Source of the DNA: an uncultured Lachnospiraceae bacterium | GTDB taxonomy: Bacteria > Bacillota > Clostridia > Lachnospirales > Lachnospiraceae | DNA: 64,000 bases | Direction of reading: 5' to 3' | Assembly (NCBI GenBank): GCA_910587045.1 | Contig: CAJULG010000002.1 | Span: forward strand, 139,677-203,676 | Part shown: in pieces, positions 46,070-54,563 of the stretch | How positions within the stretch are numbered: position 1 is the first letter of the stretch | Layout: each line of letters starts with the position of its first letter | Notes under the pieces: generated by a model | What the model was told of the DNA's origin: nothing | What the model saw: the letters and a program-made list of their open reading frames with translations, nothing else | Database searches by the model: none | Made by a program: the position numbers and the translations under genes

Positions 46070-46774
46070 ATGAATGAGATAGTTGTATCCAGTGAAAAAA
46101 GATTTAGTCGTGCAATTTTAGGTCTGAATAAGGCAGAAGTCTATGCATATTTGAATCAGATTAGCAGTGCATATGAGGAGCTGCAGTTACAGATTCAAGT
46201 TTTAAAAGAACAGAATAATACGTTGGCTGATTCGAACCGGGAGAATGCATTAAAGCTTTATAATCTGCAGAATGATATTACTGAGGCACAGAAGAAGACG
46301 GATCGCGCCAATGCAGAATGCGAGGCAGCGAAGAAGGAGTGCTCTGAGCTGAGAAGGGAGCTCCAGGCAGCGGAGAGGCGGATTGGCCAGCTCACAGATG
46401 CTTTGATCAAGGCAGGGGATGGATCGGCAGATATACTGCCGGAGGCTGAGCCGGAAGTGAAGCCTGCAGAGGACAATAAGGGCTTTACTCCGAAGCCGGT
46501 TTTTGAAGAGGATAAAAAATCCGGGGCATCTGGAACGGGTGGTATCAAGGATATCTTTGCAGAGCTTCGTCAAAAGGCCAGCAGTGCGAAAGAGACCGTG
46601 GATAGTGTGAAGAAAGAAGCATCAACGGTACAGACTGCAACAGAGGCTTCTGCAGATGGAACTCTGAATGCAGATGGAGAAGAGGTATATGCAGGTGAGG
46701 TGGAAGTAAAGGTTGATGAAAGCATGTTGATCGGCAATGACGATGATGATGACGAAGGTTTTACATTCTTATAA
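46070..46774 (+). CDS. DivIVA domain protein
   Basis: 234 residues. The N-terminus FSRAILGLNKAEVYAYLNQISSAYEEL fits the DivIVA membrane-binding domain, followed by a coiled coil to about residue 115 (LQIQVLKEQNNTLADSN, CEAAKKECSELRRELQ) and a disordered acidic tail ending in a run of Asp. DivIVA-type proteins mark curved membrane at septa and poles; which partner this one recruits is unknown. AAAGGAAG precedes the ATG. Monocistronic, with its own promoter and terminator. Confidence 0.82.
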   Translation: MNEIVVSSEKRFSRAILGLNKAEVYAYLNQISSAYEELQLQIQVLKEQNNTLADSNRENALKLYNLQNDITEAQKKTDRANAECEAAKKECSELRRELQAAERRIGQLTDALIKAGDGSADILPEAEPEVKPAEDNKGFTPKPVFEEDKKSGASGTGGIKDIFAELRQKASSAKETVDSVKKEASTVQTATEASADGTLNADGEEVYAGEVEVKVDESMLIGNDDDDDEGFTFL

Positions 46775-46813
46775 AATATTCGAATGATCCGGTTTGTTAG
46801 ATTGTTATGGAAG

Positions 46814-46842
46814 AAACAGCATAGGAAGGTATGCTGTTTTTT
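46814..46842 (+). terminator. Terminator after the DivIVA-like gene
   Basis: AAACAGCATA (46814-46823) pairs with TATGCTGTTT (46830-46839) around GGAAGG, followed by T residues to 46842. It isolates the next gene from upstream transcription. Confidence 0.9.
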
Positions 46843-46857
46843 CTATGTTTAAAATTG

Positions 46858-46890
46858 TGAATGGCAATCGGACTTTTTTTACATATAGTA
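46858..46890 (+). promoter_or_regulatory. Possible sporulation-sigma promoter of the S8 protease gene
   Basis: CATATAGTA (46882-46890) matches the -10 shape of sporulation sigma factors (CATANNNTA). TGAATG (46858-46863) lies 18 bases upstream and resembles a SigF/SigG/SigE-type -35; the SigK-type AC is not at the right distance. No sigma-A promoter was found between the preceding terminator and the gene. Confidence 0.35.
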
Positions 46891-46924
46891 ATAAGTGAAG
46901 AATTCGGCGGATTGGAACAGTGGT

Positions 46925-47311
46925 ATGGATGGAAATGGAATGAACGGAAATGGAATGAATGGAGTGCCATTTGGATGCAGAGAGGAGCTTGTAAGTAATG
47001 ATTATGCGGACTATGTTATCTCTTATAATGGAAATGAAGAGGGACTGCGCTTCTTTTTTCAGGGAGAATGTCTGAGTATTCTGGATAATCAGCTTGCGAT
47101 CCTTACGGTAGACCGGAATAATATTAATCTGATGACCGTGATCTCACAGTTATATTATATGGTGCCGAAGTGCTATGGCCTGATGGATACCACCAGTATG
47201 GAGGAGAGCGGTATTCTGCGGGCACAGAATCAGCCGGTATTGAATCTGAAGGGAAGTAATATACTGGTCGGTATTATTGATACCGGGGCATGTGTTTGCG
47301 TAGTGTCATAG
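46925..47311 (+). CDS. S8 family (Csp-like) peptidase, N-terminal part, interrupted by an inserted element
   Basis: Residues 1-121 are host sequence: CREELVSNDYADYVISYNG, then the prodomain-like region, AQNQPVLNLKGSNILVGIIDTG with the catalytic Asp. The frame then leaves the family at the element junction (GGG 47285-47287) and ends after an 8-residue tail, ACVCVVS plus stop, supplied by the element. The remaining His and Ser of the triad are in the fragment at 58555-59946. Starts are uncertain: GTG 46895 and ATGs at 46925, 46940 and 46955 are in frame in a Met-Asn-Gly repeat, none with a good ribosome site. Unexcised, this product cannot be an active protease. Confidence 0.9.
   Translation: MDGNGMNGNGMNGVPFGCREELVSNDYADYVISYNGNEEGLRFFFQGECLSILDNQLAILTVDRNNINLMTVISQLYYMVPKCYGLMDTTSMEESGILRAQNQPVLNLKGSNILVGIIDTGACVCVVS
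47285..47290 (+). other. Left attachment junction of the outer element
   Basis: Host GATACC is followed by GGGG then element sequence. The in-frame shared core with the right end is GGG (47285-47287 = 58552-58554), consistent with a 2-3 base serine-recombinase crossover. The exact dinucleotide cannot be resolved. Confidence 0.75.
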
Positions 47312-47364
47312 GATGAGCCGTTCGGGAATAGGATATAAGGAAGAATGGGGAAAGAGGACTGAAT

Positions 47365-47565
47365 ATGGGAAAACCGGAGGAGGAAAGAGGAAAAGAAGAG
47401 CAGGGGTTCCGTGACGTTCAGCGGAATGACGGTGCTGAGATCCTGCAGGTTGGGGATTATACGGTACAGCTTAGCTTTCAGGAGGATACGGAGGAAACCA
47501 TAGAAGACAGGATACTGGTACTGGCCAGGCGACTGTCACAGATTCTGATCGAGGAGAATATATAA
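47365..47565 (+). CDS. Small TnpW-like transposon protein
   Basis: 66 residues. After a charged start it contains ILQVGDYTVQLSFQEDTEET followed by IEDRILVLARRL, the same layout (short beta pair, then a helix with DKI/RxL) that I recall for TnpW-type proteins encoded just before serine recombinases in clostridial elements. Role unknown; perhaps a recombination directionality or accessory factor, which is inference. It ends 25 bases before the likely recombinase A start. Confidence 0.6.
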   Translation: MGKPEEERGKEEQGFRDVQRNDGAEILQVGDYTVQLSFQEDTEETIEDRILVLARRLSQILIEENI

Positions 47566-47590
47566 GGGAAGGTTGGTGAAAGGAATGGGT

Positions 47591-49219
47591 ATGTATCATG
47601 TTGCTGCCTATCTCCGGCTGAGCCGGGAGGACGGGGAGGCGGAGGGATGCCGGACAGAAAGCAACAGTATTCGATCGCAAAGAGAAATGCTTCTTTCTTA
47701 TATCCGGAATCAGAAGGATATGAAGCTGTATGATATTTATGTGGATGACGGATGGAGTGGAGTTAATTTTCAAAGGCCCGGATTTGAACGGATGATGAGG
47801 GATATCAGAGAGGGACGGGTAAATTGTGTGATCGTGAAGGATCTGTCCAGATTCGGACGAGATTATATTGAAGCCGGAAGGTTGATCCAGAGAACCTTTC
47901 CGGCTTTTTCTGTGCGGTTTATTGCGCTTACGGATGATTTTGATTCCCTGACGGCAGATTACAATGCGGTCTCGATGGTACTGCCGGTAAAGAATTTCGT
48001 AAATGATTCATACAGCAGGGATATTTCTGTTAAAGTACGGAGCCATCAGCGGGTGAAGCGGGAACAGGGAGAATTTATCGGAGCATTTTGTGCATATGGT
48101 TATCAGAAAAGCAGATCAGACCGGCATGTACTGGTGCCGGATGCCTATGCCGCCAGTATTGTAAGATTGATATTTGCATGGAAGCTGGAGGGGTATAGCT
48201 GTAGCGGGATTGCGATCAGACTGCAGAAGCTGGGTGTATTATCCCCTATGGAGCATAAGCGGTGGAACGGGGAACATTTTCAGACCGGATTCATGACCGG
48301 GATACAGCCGGAGTGGTCGCCAGCGGCAGTCAAGCGGATTCTGGAAAATGAAATATACATTGGAACTATGGTGCAGGGAAGAGCGGAAAAGATTAATTAC
48401 AAGATAAGGGAAAGCAGAAGAAAGCCAAAGGAGGAGTGGATCCGGGTAGAACATACGCATGAGGCGGTAATACCGGAGGAGGACTATAAACTGGTACAGA
48501 CGCTGTTACAGACGGATTCCCGTACAGTAAAGGGAACGAAAAGGGTACATCGGTATGCTGGTATTCTGGTTTGCGGGGATTGTTTAAAACCGATGGTGCG
48601 ACGGATAAACCGGTATAAGGATACAGAAATGGTACATTATATCTGTTCTACTCATAATCGTGGTGGAGACTGTGGCAGACATGATATACAGGAAACGGAT
48701 CTGGATGAAGCGATCATGACAGGGCTTCAGTCTCAGATCGCTGCAGGAATGGAGCAGGATCGGGTAATTGCCCGTCTGAAAAAAGCAGTAGAATCCGGCG
48801 AAGAGTTATGGAGCGGGGGACTGAGGGAGCATTACGGGCCCGGCAGTTTAATAGAAATATGGAAACGGGAAACGGAACGACTGGGGAGAGAGCGGGAACA
48901 GTATTCCGGCCTGCATTCATTTTTACAGGAGGATGTAACGAATCATGTGATATCGGAAGAGGAGTATCACTTTTTTTATGACATATATGAAAAGCAGTAT
49001 AATGGTCTGGGAATGACACTTGAACGACAGAAGGCAATGCTTCCGTTGCTGATCCAGTCGGCAGCGCAGGCAGAGGAACGGTTAGAGCATATGAAGCGGG
49101 AACCGGGAATATGGACATTGGATCGTGTGACACTCCTGACGTTTATAAAACGGATCCGGATATATGAGGATCGAAGGATCTGTGTGGAGTTAAGGTGCAG
49201 GAAGGCAGGTGGTAAGTAA
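47591..49219 (+). CDS. Serine recombinase A (outer element)
   Basis: Large serine recombinase of about 542 residues. The catalytic domain starts HVAAYLRLSREDGEAEG with the nucleophile Ser, then SNSIRSQREMLLSYI, VDDGWSGVNFQRPGFERMM, CVIVKDLSRFGRDYIEAG. The recombinase domain (GYQKSRSDRHVLVPD onward) and zinc ribbon (CGDCLKPMVR ... CSTHNRGGDC) follow, then a coiled coil. It catalyses site-specific strand exchange by 2-base staggered cuts. TTG 47573, GTG 47576 and ATG 47585 are in frame; AAAGG 47579-47583 fits ATG 47591. First of three tandem recombinases of the outer element. Confidence 0.92.
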   Translation: MYHVAAYLRLSREDGEAEGCRTESNSIRSQREMLLSYIRNQKDMKLYDIYVDDGWSGVNFQRPGFERMMRDIREGRVNCVIVKDLSRFGRDYIEAGRLIQRTFPAFSVRFIALTDDFDSLTADYNAVSMVLPVKNFVNDSYSRDISVKVRSHQRVKREQGEFIGAFCAYGYQKSRSDRHVLVPDAYAASIVRLIFAWKLEGYSCSGIAIRLQKLGVLSPMEHKRWNGEHFQTGFMTGIQPEWSPAAVKRILENEIYIGTMVQGRAEKINYKIRESRRKPKEEWIRVEHTHEAVIPEEDYKLVQTLLQTDSRTVKGTKRVHRYAGILVCGDCLKPMVRRINRYKDTEMVHYICSTHNRGGDCGRHDIQETDLDEAIMTGLQSQIAAGMEQDRVIARLKKAVESGEELWSGGLREHYGPGSLIEIWKRETERLGREREQYSGLHSFLQEDVTNHVISEEEYHFFYDIYEKQYNGLGMTLERQKAMLPLLIQSAAQAEERLEHMKREPGIWTLDRVTLLTFIKRIRIYEDRRICVELRCRKAGGK

Positions 49220-50777
49220 AGAAATGTTTTCAGCAGGAATTTATGCCCGGTTATCGGTTGACGGACAGGGCCGTAAGAATGAATCCATTGAAACACAGAT
49301 CGAAATCGCCAGCGCTTACCTGGAACAGCAGGAGAATATTGTTTTGTATGACTGCTATACGGATATAGGGAGAAGCGGAACGGATTTTGATAGACCGGGC
49401 TTCCAGCGGCTGATGCAGGATGTACGTCTGCGGCGGGTGAATTGTATTATTGTAAAGGATCTGTCCCGGTTTGGAAGAAATCATATTGAAACCGGGAATT
49501 TTCTTGAAAAGATATTTCCCTTTCTCGGGGTGCGCTTTGTTGCAGTGGCAGATCGTCTTGATACCTGGTATAGCAGTACAGGAGATGTATCCATGGGGAT
49601 TCATCTTAAGAATCTGATGAATGAAATGTATGCACGGGATATCGGGCTGAAAGTACACTCCAGCAAGCAGGTAAGACGGAAGGAGGGGAGCTATACCGGC
49701 GGGGTTCCGCCTTACGGATACAGTGCGGAAAGAAAAGCGGGAAAACGGTATCTGATTCCGGAGGCAATGACGGCCGATGTTGTGAAAAGTATATATGAAC
49801 AGTTTCGGAAAGGCAGAAGTGTGAAGGAGATCAGACGCTGGCTATATGAGGAGAGAATCCATAGTCCCAGGGACTACAGGATTTATGGTCAGGTTTACAG
49901 CCAGCGGAAAGGGGATCTGCGGGAATGGCCCGCTGCAACCATCCGGTCATTACTGAAGAATCCGGTTTACATACCCATACTGGATCAAGGGGTATTTGAC
50001 GAAACGATTTCCCGTTTTGGAAAGGGGAAAGCGGATCGTGCGTGTGCAAGAGAGAATCCTAAGGACTCAGACAGACAGGTGGCAGAGATTCAGGAGTTTT
50101 TCGGACCAATCCTGTTCTGTGGGGATTGCGGAAGAAAATTAAGCAGGACCTCCACCGTGCGGGAGACTGTCCGGGAAAAACCGGAGAGGCGTTACTATTA
50201 TTCCTGTCCCGCATCCTATCGGATTGATGCATTCCGATGTGAAAAAAAAAGTATATCCGGAAATACGCTTATCTTTGTTTTGCTTTCAGTGATTCAACAG
50301 GTGCTTTTCTCATCCGGTTTTTCAGCCTGTAGTCTGGCAGCATTGATGCAGGGGGAGATGCTGGATAGAAGAAGGGAGGCGGAGGAACAGTTATGCGGGA
50401 TTGAACGGAGTCTGGATGGAATCCGGATAAAGAGCAGTCAGTGGTACGCAGGGTACCGTCTGGGTAAAATGAGTCGGGAATGTTATATGAAACGGTGGCA
50501 GGAAGAGGATTCCCGGATCAGGGAATTGCAAAACAGACAGGAAGGTATAAAGCGACGATTGGGGAAAATGGCTATGGCAATGGAGGATTGGATGGCATTT
50601 TTGCAGATTTGTGATACTGACATTTTCTGTGGAGGTGAAGAGGGCTGGAGAACAATGACGGAAAAGCAGAAGCTGCTGTTACGGGAGACAGTCGGCAGTA
50701 TGATCGGGAGAATAGAGGTTTATTCCGGTCAATATCTGAAGGTAAGCGTTCGGTTTCGGAAAGGAGAAGAGAATTAA
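49209..50777 (+). CDS. Serine recombinase B (outer element)
   Basis: 522 residues. Catalytic domain: FSAGIYARLSVDGQGRKNES with the nucleophile Ser, IETQIEIASAYL, YTDIGRSGTDFDRPGFQRLM, CIIVKDLSRFGRNHIETG. Zinc ribbon CGDCGRKLSR ... YYYSCPASYRIDAFRC, then a long helical tail. It overlaps recombinase A by 11 bases if GTG 49209 is used; ATG 49224 is an alternative start with AGGTGG at 49207-49212. Coupled translation with A is likely. Confidence 0.92.
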   Translation: MVSKEMFSAGIYARLSVDGQGRKNESIETQIEIASAYLEQQENIVLYDCYTDIGRSGTDFDRPGFQRLMQDVRLRRVNCIIVKDLSRFGRNHIETGNFLEKIFPFLGVRFVAVADRLDTWYSSTGDVSMGIHLKNLMNEMYARDIGLKVHSSKQVRRKEGSYTGGVPPYGYSAERKAGKRYLIPEAMTADVVKSIYEQFRKGRSVKEIRRWLYEERIHSPRDYRIYGQVYSQRKGDLREWPAATIRSLLKNPVYIPILDQGVFDETISRFGKGKADRACARENPKDSDRQVAEIQEFFGPILFCGDCGRKLSRTSTVRETVREKPERRYYYSCPASYRIDAFRCEKKSISGNTLIFVLLSVIQQVLFSSGFSACSLAALMQGEMLDRRREAEEQLCGIERSLDGIRIKSSQWYAGYRLGKMSRECYMKRWQEEDSRIRELQNRQEGIKRRLGKMAMAMEDWMAFLQICDTDIFCGGEEGWRTMTEKQKLLLRETVGSMIGRIEVYSGQYLKVSVRFRKGEEN

Positions 50778-50778
50778 T

Positions 50779-50952
50779 ATGGTAACACAATACCGGATCG
50801 CGCTTTATATGCGTTTGTCAAAGGAGGAGGCTCAGGAGAAGAAGGAGAGTGACAGCATCGTTACCCAGCGGATGCTGTTAAGAAGATATGTAAATGAGAA
50901 CTTTGGTGAGGAATCAGAACGGGTTGCGGTGATAGAGTATATTGATATGTAA
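50779..50952 (+). CDS. Serine recombinase C, N-terminal fragment (interrupted by the inner element)
   Basis: 57 codons. RIALYMRLSKEEAQEKKESD carries the nucleophile Ser and SIVTQRMLLRRYV the first helix of a serine-recombinase catalytic domain; the frame reaches EYID at 50946 and then stops two codons later (ATG TAA) in inner-element sequence. The rest of the gene resumes at 57120. It starts two bases after recombinase B with AAGGAGAAG upstream, completing an A-B-C tandem. Confidence 0.85.
   Translation: MVTQYRIALYMRLSKEEAQEKKESDSIVTQRMLLRRYVNENFGEESERVAVIEYIDM
50944..50949 (+). other. Left attachment junction of the inner element
   Basis: GAT 50944-50946 follows TATATT of recombinase C; the right-end equivalent is GAT 57120-57122. 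Joining there gives codons for E-Y-I-D-D-G-Y-T-G in frame. Confidence 0.75.
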
Positions 50953-51028
50953 TTTATGAAATGGATACAAAAATGAATAATGACAAGCCGGAAGCACATA
51001 AGATTTTATTGAAACAGCAGAGCGGTGC

Positions 51029-51211
51029 ATGGATATGGACAGTGAAGAATTCGAAGCAGAGCTTCTATATCGGGTATCCCTGTCGGTTGTGAGGGGGATG
51101 CGGGAGCAGGGGCTTTTGACGGAAACGGAATATCATCAGTTGGATACCCTCCTGCTGAAACAATGTCATCCGGTAATTGGAACGCTGCTTGCAGGGAAAC
51201 CATTGGAATAG
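51029..51211 (+). CDS. Small SHOCT-like protein ahead of recombinase D
   Basis: 60 residues: FEAELLYRVSLSVVRGMREQ, then GLLTETEYHQLDTLLLKQ, the short two-helix SHOCT-like pattern (G-L-I/L-T-E-E-E-F) seen in small proteins before serine recombinases. Function unknown. It overlaps the open frame of recombinase D but ends before that gene's likely start. No strong ribosome site. Confidence 0.55.
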   Translation: MDMDSEEFEAELLYRVSLSVVRGMREQGLLTETEYHQLDTLLLKQCHPVIGTLLAGKPLE

Positions 51212-51246
51212 CATGTGTTCTCAGTGATAAATTTTATTCAGGCAGG

Positions 51247-52509
51247 ATGGGAAGAATGGGAGAAATCAGACGAATGGAACCGGAAGGGACCGTTGTTACA
51301 ACAGGATCAGGAAAAAAGCGGGTAGCTGCCTATGTACGAGTATCCAGGAATACGGAGCGGCTGGTACACTCCTTTTCTGCGCAGATCGATCATTACCGTA
51401 AACGGATCGCAGACAATCCCGGATGGGAATATGCCGGAATTTATGCAGATCGGGGGATCAGCGGAACGAAGATCCGGAAGCGTGAGGGTCTGCAACAGCT
51501 TCTTGCAGACTGTGAGAGTGGAAGAATCGATATCATTTTGACAAAGTCCATTTCCCGGTTTGCCAGAAATACAGTTGACCTGTTACGGGTGGTCCGGTAC
51601 CTGAAGGAGCTCGGGACAGAGGTATATTTTGAAAAGGAAGGGATTTCTTCTATGAGTGGAGAGGGAGAACTGATGCTATCGATCCTTGGATCGTTTGCAC
51701 AGGAAGAGATCCGTTCCATATCTGAAAATATTCAATGGGGTATCCGTAAGGCTTATGGACAGGGAAGGGAAGGAGTACGGAATTCTCATGTATTTGGATA
51801 TCAGTACGATGGAAGCGGTTATGTTGTAGTGCCGGAGGAGGCAATGCTTGTACGACAGATATTTGATGAATATATTGCTGGTATCCCCCTGCGGAGTATT
51901 GCCGGACATTGTAATATTTCATACAGCCGGATCCGGTATATGGTGCGAAATGAAATATATTGTGGAGATCGGAGATTTCAGAAGGTTTTTGTAGAGGATC
52001 CCGTTCAGCAGAAAAAAGTACGGAATGAGGGACAACTGCCTCAATATTATCTCAGAAACTGCCATGAGGCTATCATTGACCGGTCGGTCTTTTTGATGGC
52101 ACAGCAGGAAGCAGAACGAAGGGCAGGACAACACGGTTGTTGCAGTTGTTTTACAGGAAGACTCCTGTGTGGCATCTGCGGAGATCGCTATACGCGAAAA
52201 AAGTGCGTGACTGCGGATAAGTGCTATGTATATTGGATCTGTCATTCAAAAAAGGAGGCTGGAAAGACCTGTAAGAGTGTTAATCTTAAGGAAGACATAT
52301 TGATCCGGATTTCTTCAGAGATGCTGGCAGACCGGGATATGGCTGGAAAGGAAGCGGATAAATGGAAAACGACGGTTCCTTCTGCAAATATGCAGGAAAT
52401 TGACAAAGAGGAATTTAAAAAACGGGTTCGGCAGATCATTGTATCCGGGGATGGCAGTCTGGAATTTTATTTTTATGGAGGGAGACGGCGGGATTGGAAA
52501 AACGGGTAA
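51247..52509 (+). CDS. Serine recombinase D (inner element)
   Basis: About 420 residues. Catalytic domain KRVAAYVRVSRNTERLVHSF with the nucleophile Ser, then YADRGISGTKIRKREGLQQL, DIILTKSISRFARNTVDLL, SFAQEEIRSISENIQWG. Recombinase domain and zinc ribbon (CGICGDRYTRKKC ... YWICHSKKEAGKTC) follow, with a short C-terminal part. It belongs to a different subfamily from A-C (ISRFARNT rather than LSRFGRDY). The frame is open from 51163; ATG 51247 or 51256 are the plausible starts, neither with a clear ribosome site. Confidence 0.88.
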   Translation: MGRMGEIRRMEPEGTVVTTGSGKKRVAAYVRVSRNTERLVHSFSAQIDHYRKRIADNPGWEYAGIYADRGISGTKIRKREGLQQLLADCESGRIDIILTKSISRFARNTVDLLRVVRYLKELGTEVYFEKEGISSMSGEGELMLSILGSFAQEEIRSISENIQWGIRKAYGQGREGVRNSHVFGYQYDGSGYVVVPEEAMLVRQIFDEYIAGIPLRSIAGHCNISYSRIRYMVRNEIYCGDRRFQKVFVEDPVQQKKVRNEGQLPQYYLRNCHEAIIDRSVFLMAQQEAERRAGQHGCCSCFTGRLLCGICGDRYTRKKCVTADKCYVYWICHSKKEAGKTCKSVNLKEDILIRISSEMLADRDMAGKEADKWKTTVPSANMQEIDKEEFKKRVRQIIVSGDGSLEFYFYGGRRRDWKNG

Positions 52510-53879
52510 TTACAATACCGGCAACCAGGATAAAGGATACCGGCTGGTTGGCAGAGGAACTGGTAAGGCGCAGGGTTGCTGCCTATGCACGGGTATCCAC
52601 CAATCATGAGGAGCAGCGAAACAGCTATGAAGCACAGGTGAATTATTATACAGATTATATCCGGGGACGGGATGATTGGGAATTTGTAGCAGTTTATGCG
52701 GATGAGGGAATTACTGGCTGTAACACGAAGAACCGGAAGGGATTCCGACATATGATGGAAGATGCCCTTGAGGGAAGTATTGATCTGATCATTACGAAAA
52801 GTGTTTCCCGATTTGCCAGAAATACCGTAGACTCTCTGACTGCTATCCGGAGATTAAAGGAAGCAGGGGTAGAGTGTTATTTTGAAAAAGAGAATATATG
52901 GACCTTTGATGGGAAGGGAGAACTTTTGCTTACGATCATGTCATCTCTGGCACAGGAGGAAAGTCGTTCCATTTCGGAAAATTGTACATGGGGACAACGA
53001 AAGCGGTTTGCAGATGGCAAGGTTACGGTTCCATTCAGCCGTTTTCTGGGTTATGATCGTGGCGCAGACGGAAATCTGGTACTGAATGAAGCGCAGGCCG
53101 GGATTGTCCGCCGGATATTCGGAGCATTTTTACAGGGGAAGTCACCGTATGCGATCGCTGGATGGCTGACGGGAGAAGGCGTTCCGACACCGGGAGGAAA
53201 AGCAGTATGGTCCCAGAGTACAGTCAGAAGTATTCTGACGAATGAAAAGTACAAGGGGGATGCATTGCTGCAAAAGGTATATACCGTGGATTTTTTGTCA
53301 AAAAAGAAGAAAAAGAATCACGGAGAGATTCCACAGTATTATGTAGAGGGAAATCACGTTCCAATAATCCCGCCTTCCGTGTTTGACCGGGTGCAGGATA
53401 TGATAATGACACGAAGTTCCGGGAAAAACCGGAATAGCTGTGCAGGGATATTTTCCGGAAGGATAAAATGTGGAAGCTGTGGAAGCTGGTATGGCCCAAA
53501 GGTGTGGCATTCTACAGATGCTTACCGCAAGACGGTCTGGCAGTGTAATCATCGATATGATGGTGAAAGAAGGTGCAGTACGTCTCACCTGGAGGAAACA
53601 AGGATTAAGTCTTCCTTTGTCAATGCAGTCAATGTCCTGATCAAAGAAAAGGGATGGGAACAGAAGATATATGAAATTCTCAGCAATGCAGGAATTGATT
53701 GCGTTATGGAGGATCAGAAACAGATATATTCTGTTTTCCATGAAGAAGACTGGTATAGTCTTGTAGCAAGTGCTACTGTTTTGGGCAGGAAAAGTATCCG
53801 GTTTGTGTTTAAGGATGGAACAGAGATCGGATGCAGGGATGTTGAAATAGAGGATTCAAACCGTCGTTGTCCGGTTTGA
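52494..53879 (+). CDS. Serine recombinase E (inner element)
   Basis: 461 residues. MEKRVITIPATRIKDTG leader, then RRRVAAYARVSTNHEEQRNS with the nucleophile Ser, YADEGITGCNTKNRKGFRHM, DLIITKSVSRFARNTVDSL, SLAQEESRSISENCTWGQRK, zinc ribbon CGSCGSWYGPKVW ... WQCNHRYDGERRC. TTG 52494 has GGAGGG at 52479-52484 and overlaps recombinase D by 16 bases, so D and E are coupled and likely act together on the inner element. Confidence 0.92.
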   Translation: MEKRVITIPATRIKDTGWLAEELVRRRVAAYARVSTNHEEQRNSYEAQVNYYTDYIRGRDDWEFVAVYADEGITGCNTKNRKGFRHMMEDALEGSIDLIITKSVSRFARNTVDSLTAIRRLKEAGVECYFEKENIWTFDGKGELLLTIMSSLAQEESRSISENCTWGQRKRFADGKVTVPFSRFLGYDRGADGNLVLNEAQAGIVRRIFGAFLQGKSPYAIAGWLTGEGVPTPGGKAVWSQSTVRSILTNEKYKGDALLQKVYTVDFLSKKKKKNHGEIPQYYVEGNHVPIIPPSVFDRVQDMIMTRSSGKNRNSCAGIFSGRIKCGSCGSWYGPKVWHSTDAYRKTVWQCNHRYDGERRCSTSHLEETRIKSSFVNAVNVLIKEKGWEQKIYEILSNAGIDCVMEDQKQIYSVFHEEDWYSLVASATVLGRKSIRFVFKDGTEIGCRDVEIEDSNRRCPV

Positions 53880-53880
53880 A

Positions 53881-53909
53881 TTGATAATTAAAATTATTTT
53901 GTGTATAAT
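53881..53909 (+). promoter_or_regulatory. Promoter of the inner-element cargo operon
   Basis: TTGATA (53881-53886), 17 bases, perfect TATAAT (53904-53909), 72 bases before the lipoprotein gene and directly after the recombinase E stop. The cargo can therefore be expressed in the integrated state. Confidence 0.7.
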
Positions 53910-53981
53910 AGGTCAATAAATGGGTATGGAATTGATAAAATAGCCAGAAAATACTGATCTGATCGTAAAGGAGAGAAAAGC

Positions 53982-54563
53982 ATGAAGAAAGTTATGATGA
54001 TATTATTCGCAGTTATGATGATGGTTACAATGTATGGGTGTGGCAGTACTCCTGATGCGTCGGAGGAAAATCCGGGAAGTGAGGAATCTCAGTATAAGGA
54101 TTCCCTGGAGGTGCTGAATCAGGTATTCGATTCTTATGAAGAGGGTGACCGGTTTGCTGTCTATGGAGGAAACCAGGAAAATGCGGTTATGGATGCGCCT
54201 GGTATGTTTGATATCAGTAAAGCAGAGGAATTAGAAATGGTTCTGGGACTTCCGCAGGATCAGAGCACTAATATTGAGGATGCTGCTTCCATGGTGCATA
54301 TGATGAATGGAAATACCTTTACCGGTGCTGCATATCGTCTGAAGGACAATGTGGATGTGAATGCCTTTGCGGATTCTGTGAAAGCCTGCATTCAGGATAA
54401 GCAGTGGATCTGTGGTCAGCCGGATACGCTTATCATTCTTCAGGCGGACGACCGATATGTGATCACTGCTTACGGGGAGGCCGGAATCATAGAAATTTTT
54501 AAAAATAATGTATTGTCCTCTTTGAATGGTGCAAAGGTAGTTACGGAAGCCCCGATCGCATAA
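53982..54563 (+). CDS. Lipoprotein, DUF4358-like
   Basis: 193 residues with a lipoprotein signal (hydrophobic segment then MYGCGST, lipobox Cys near residue 20). The mature domain has paired motifs DISKAEELEMVLGLPQD and ASMVHMMNGNTFTGAAYRLKD, and ends near LIILQADDRYVITAYGEAGI. I recall similar DUF4358 lipoproteins beside MBOAT/DHHW genes in Lachnospiraceae, which matches this neighbourhood. Probably an outer-face partner of the acyltransferase pair. AAAGGAGAG precedes the ATG; stop overlaps the next start (TAATG). Confidence 0.75.
   Translation: MKKVMMILFAVMMMVTMYGCGSTPDASEENPGSEESQYKDSLEVLNQVFDSYEEGDRFAVYGGNQENAVMDAPGMFDISKAEELEMVLGLPQDQSTNIEDAASMVHMMNGNTFTGAAYRLKDNVDVNAFADSVKACIQDKQWICGQPDTLIILQADDRYVITAYGEAGIIEIFKNNVLSSLNGAKVVTEAPIA

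Noticed and set aside
46919..46965. Tandem repeat as a regulatory repeat
   Set aside because: The ATG-rich repeats encode Met-Asn-Gly-rich residues at the protease N-terminus. They are short and imperfect and are better explained as coding sequence, though they make the start uncertain.
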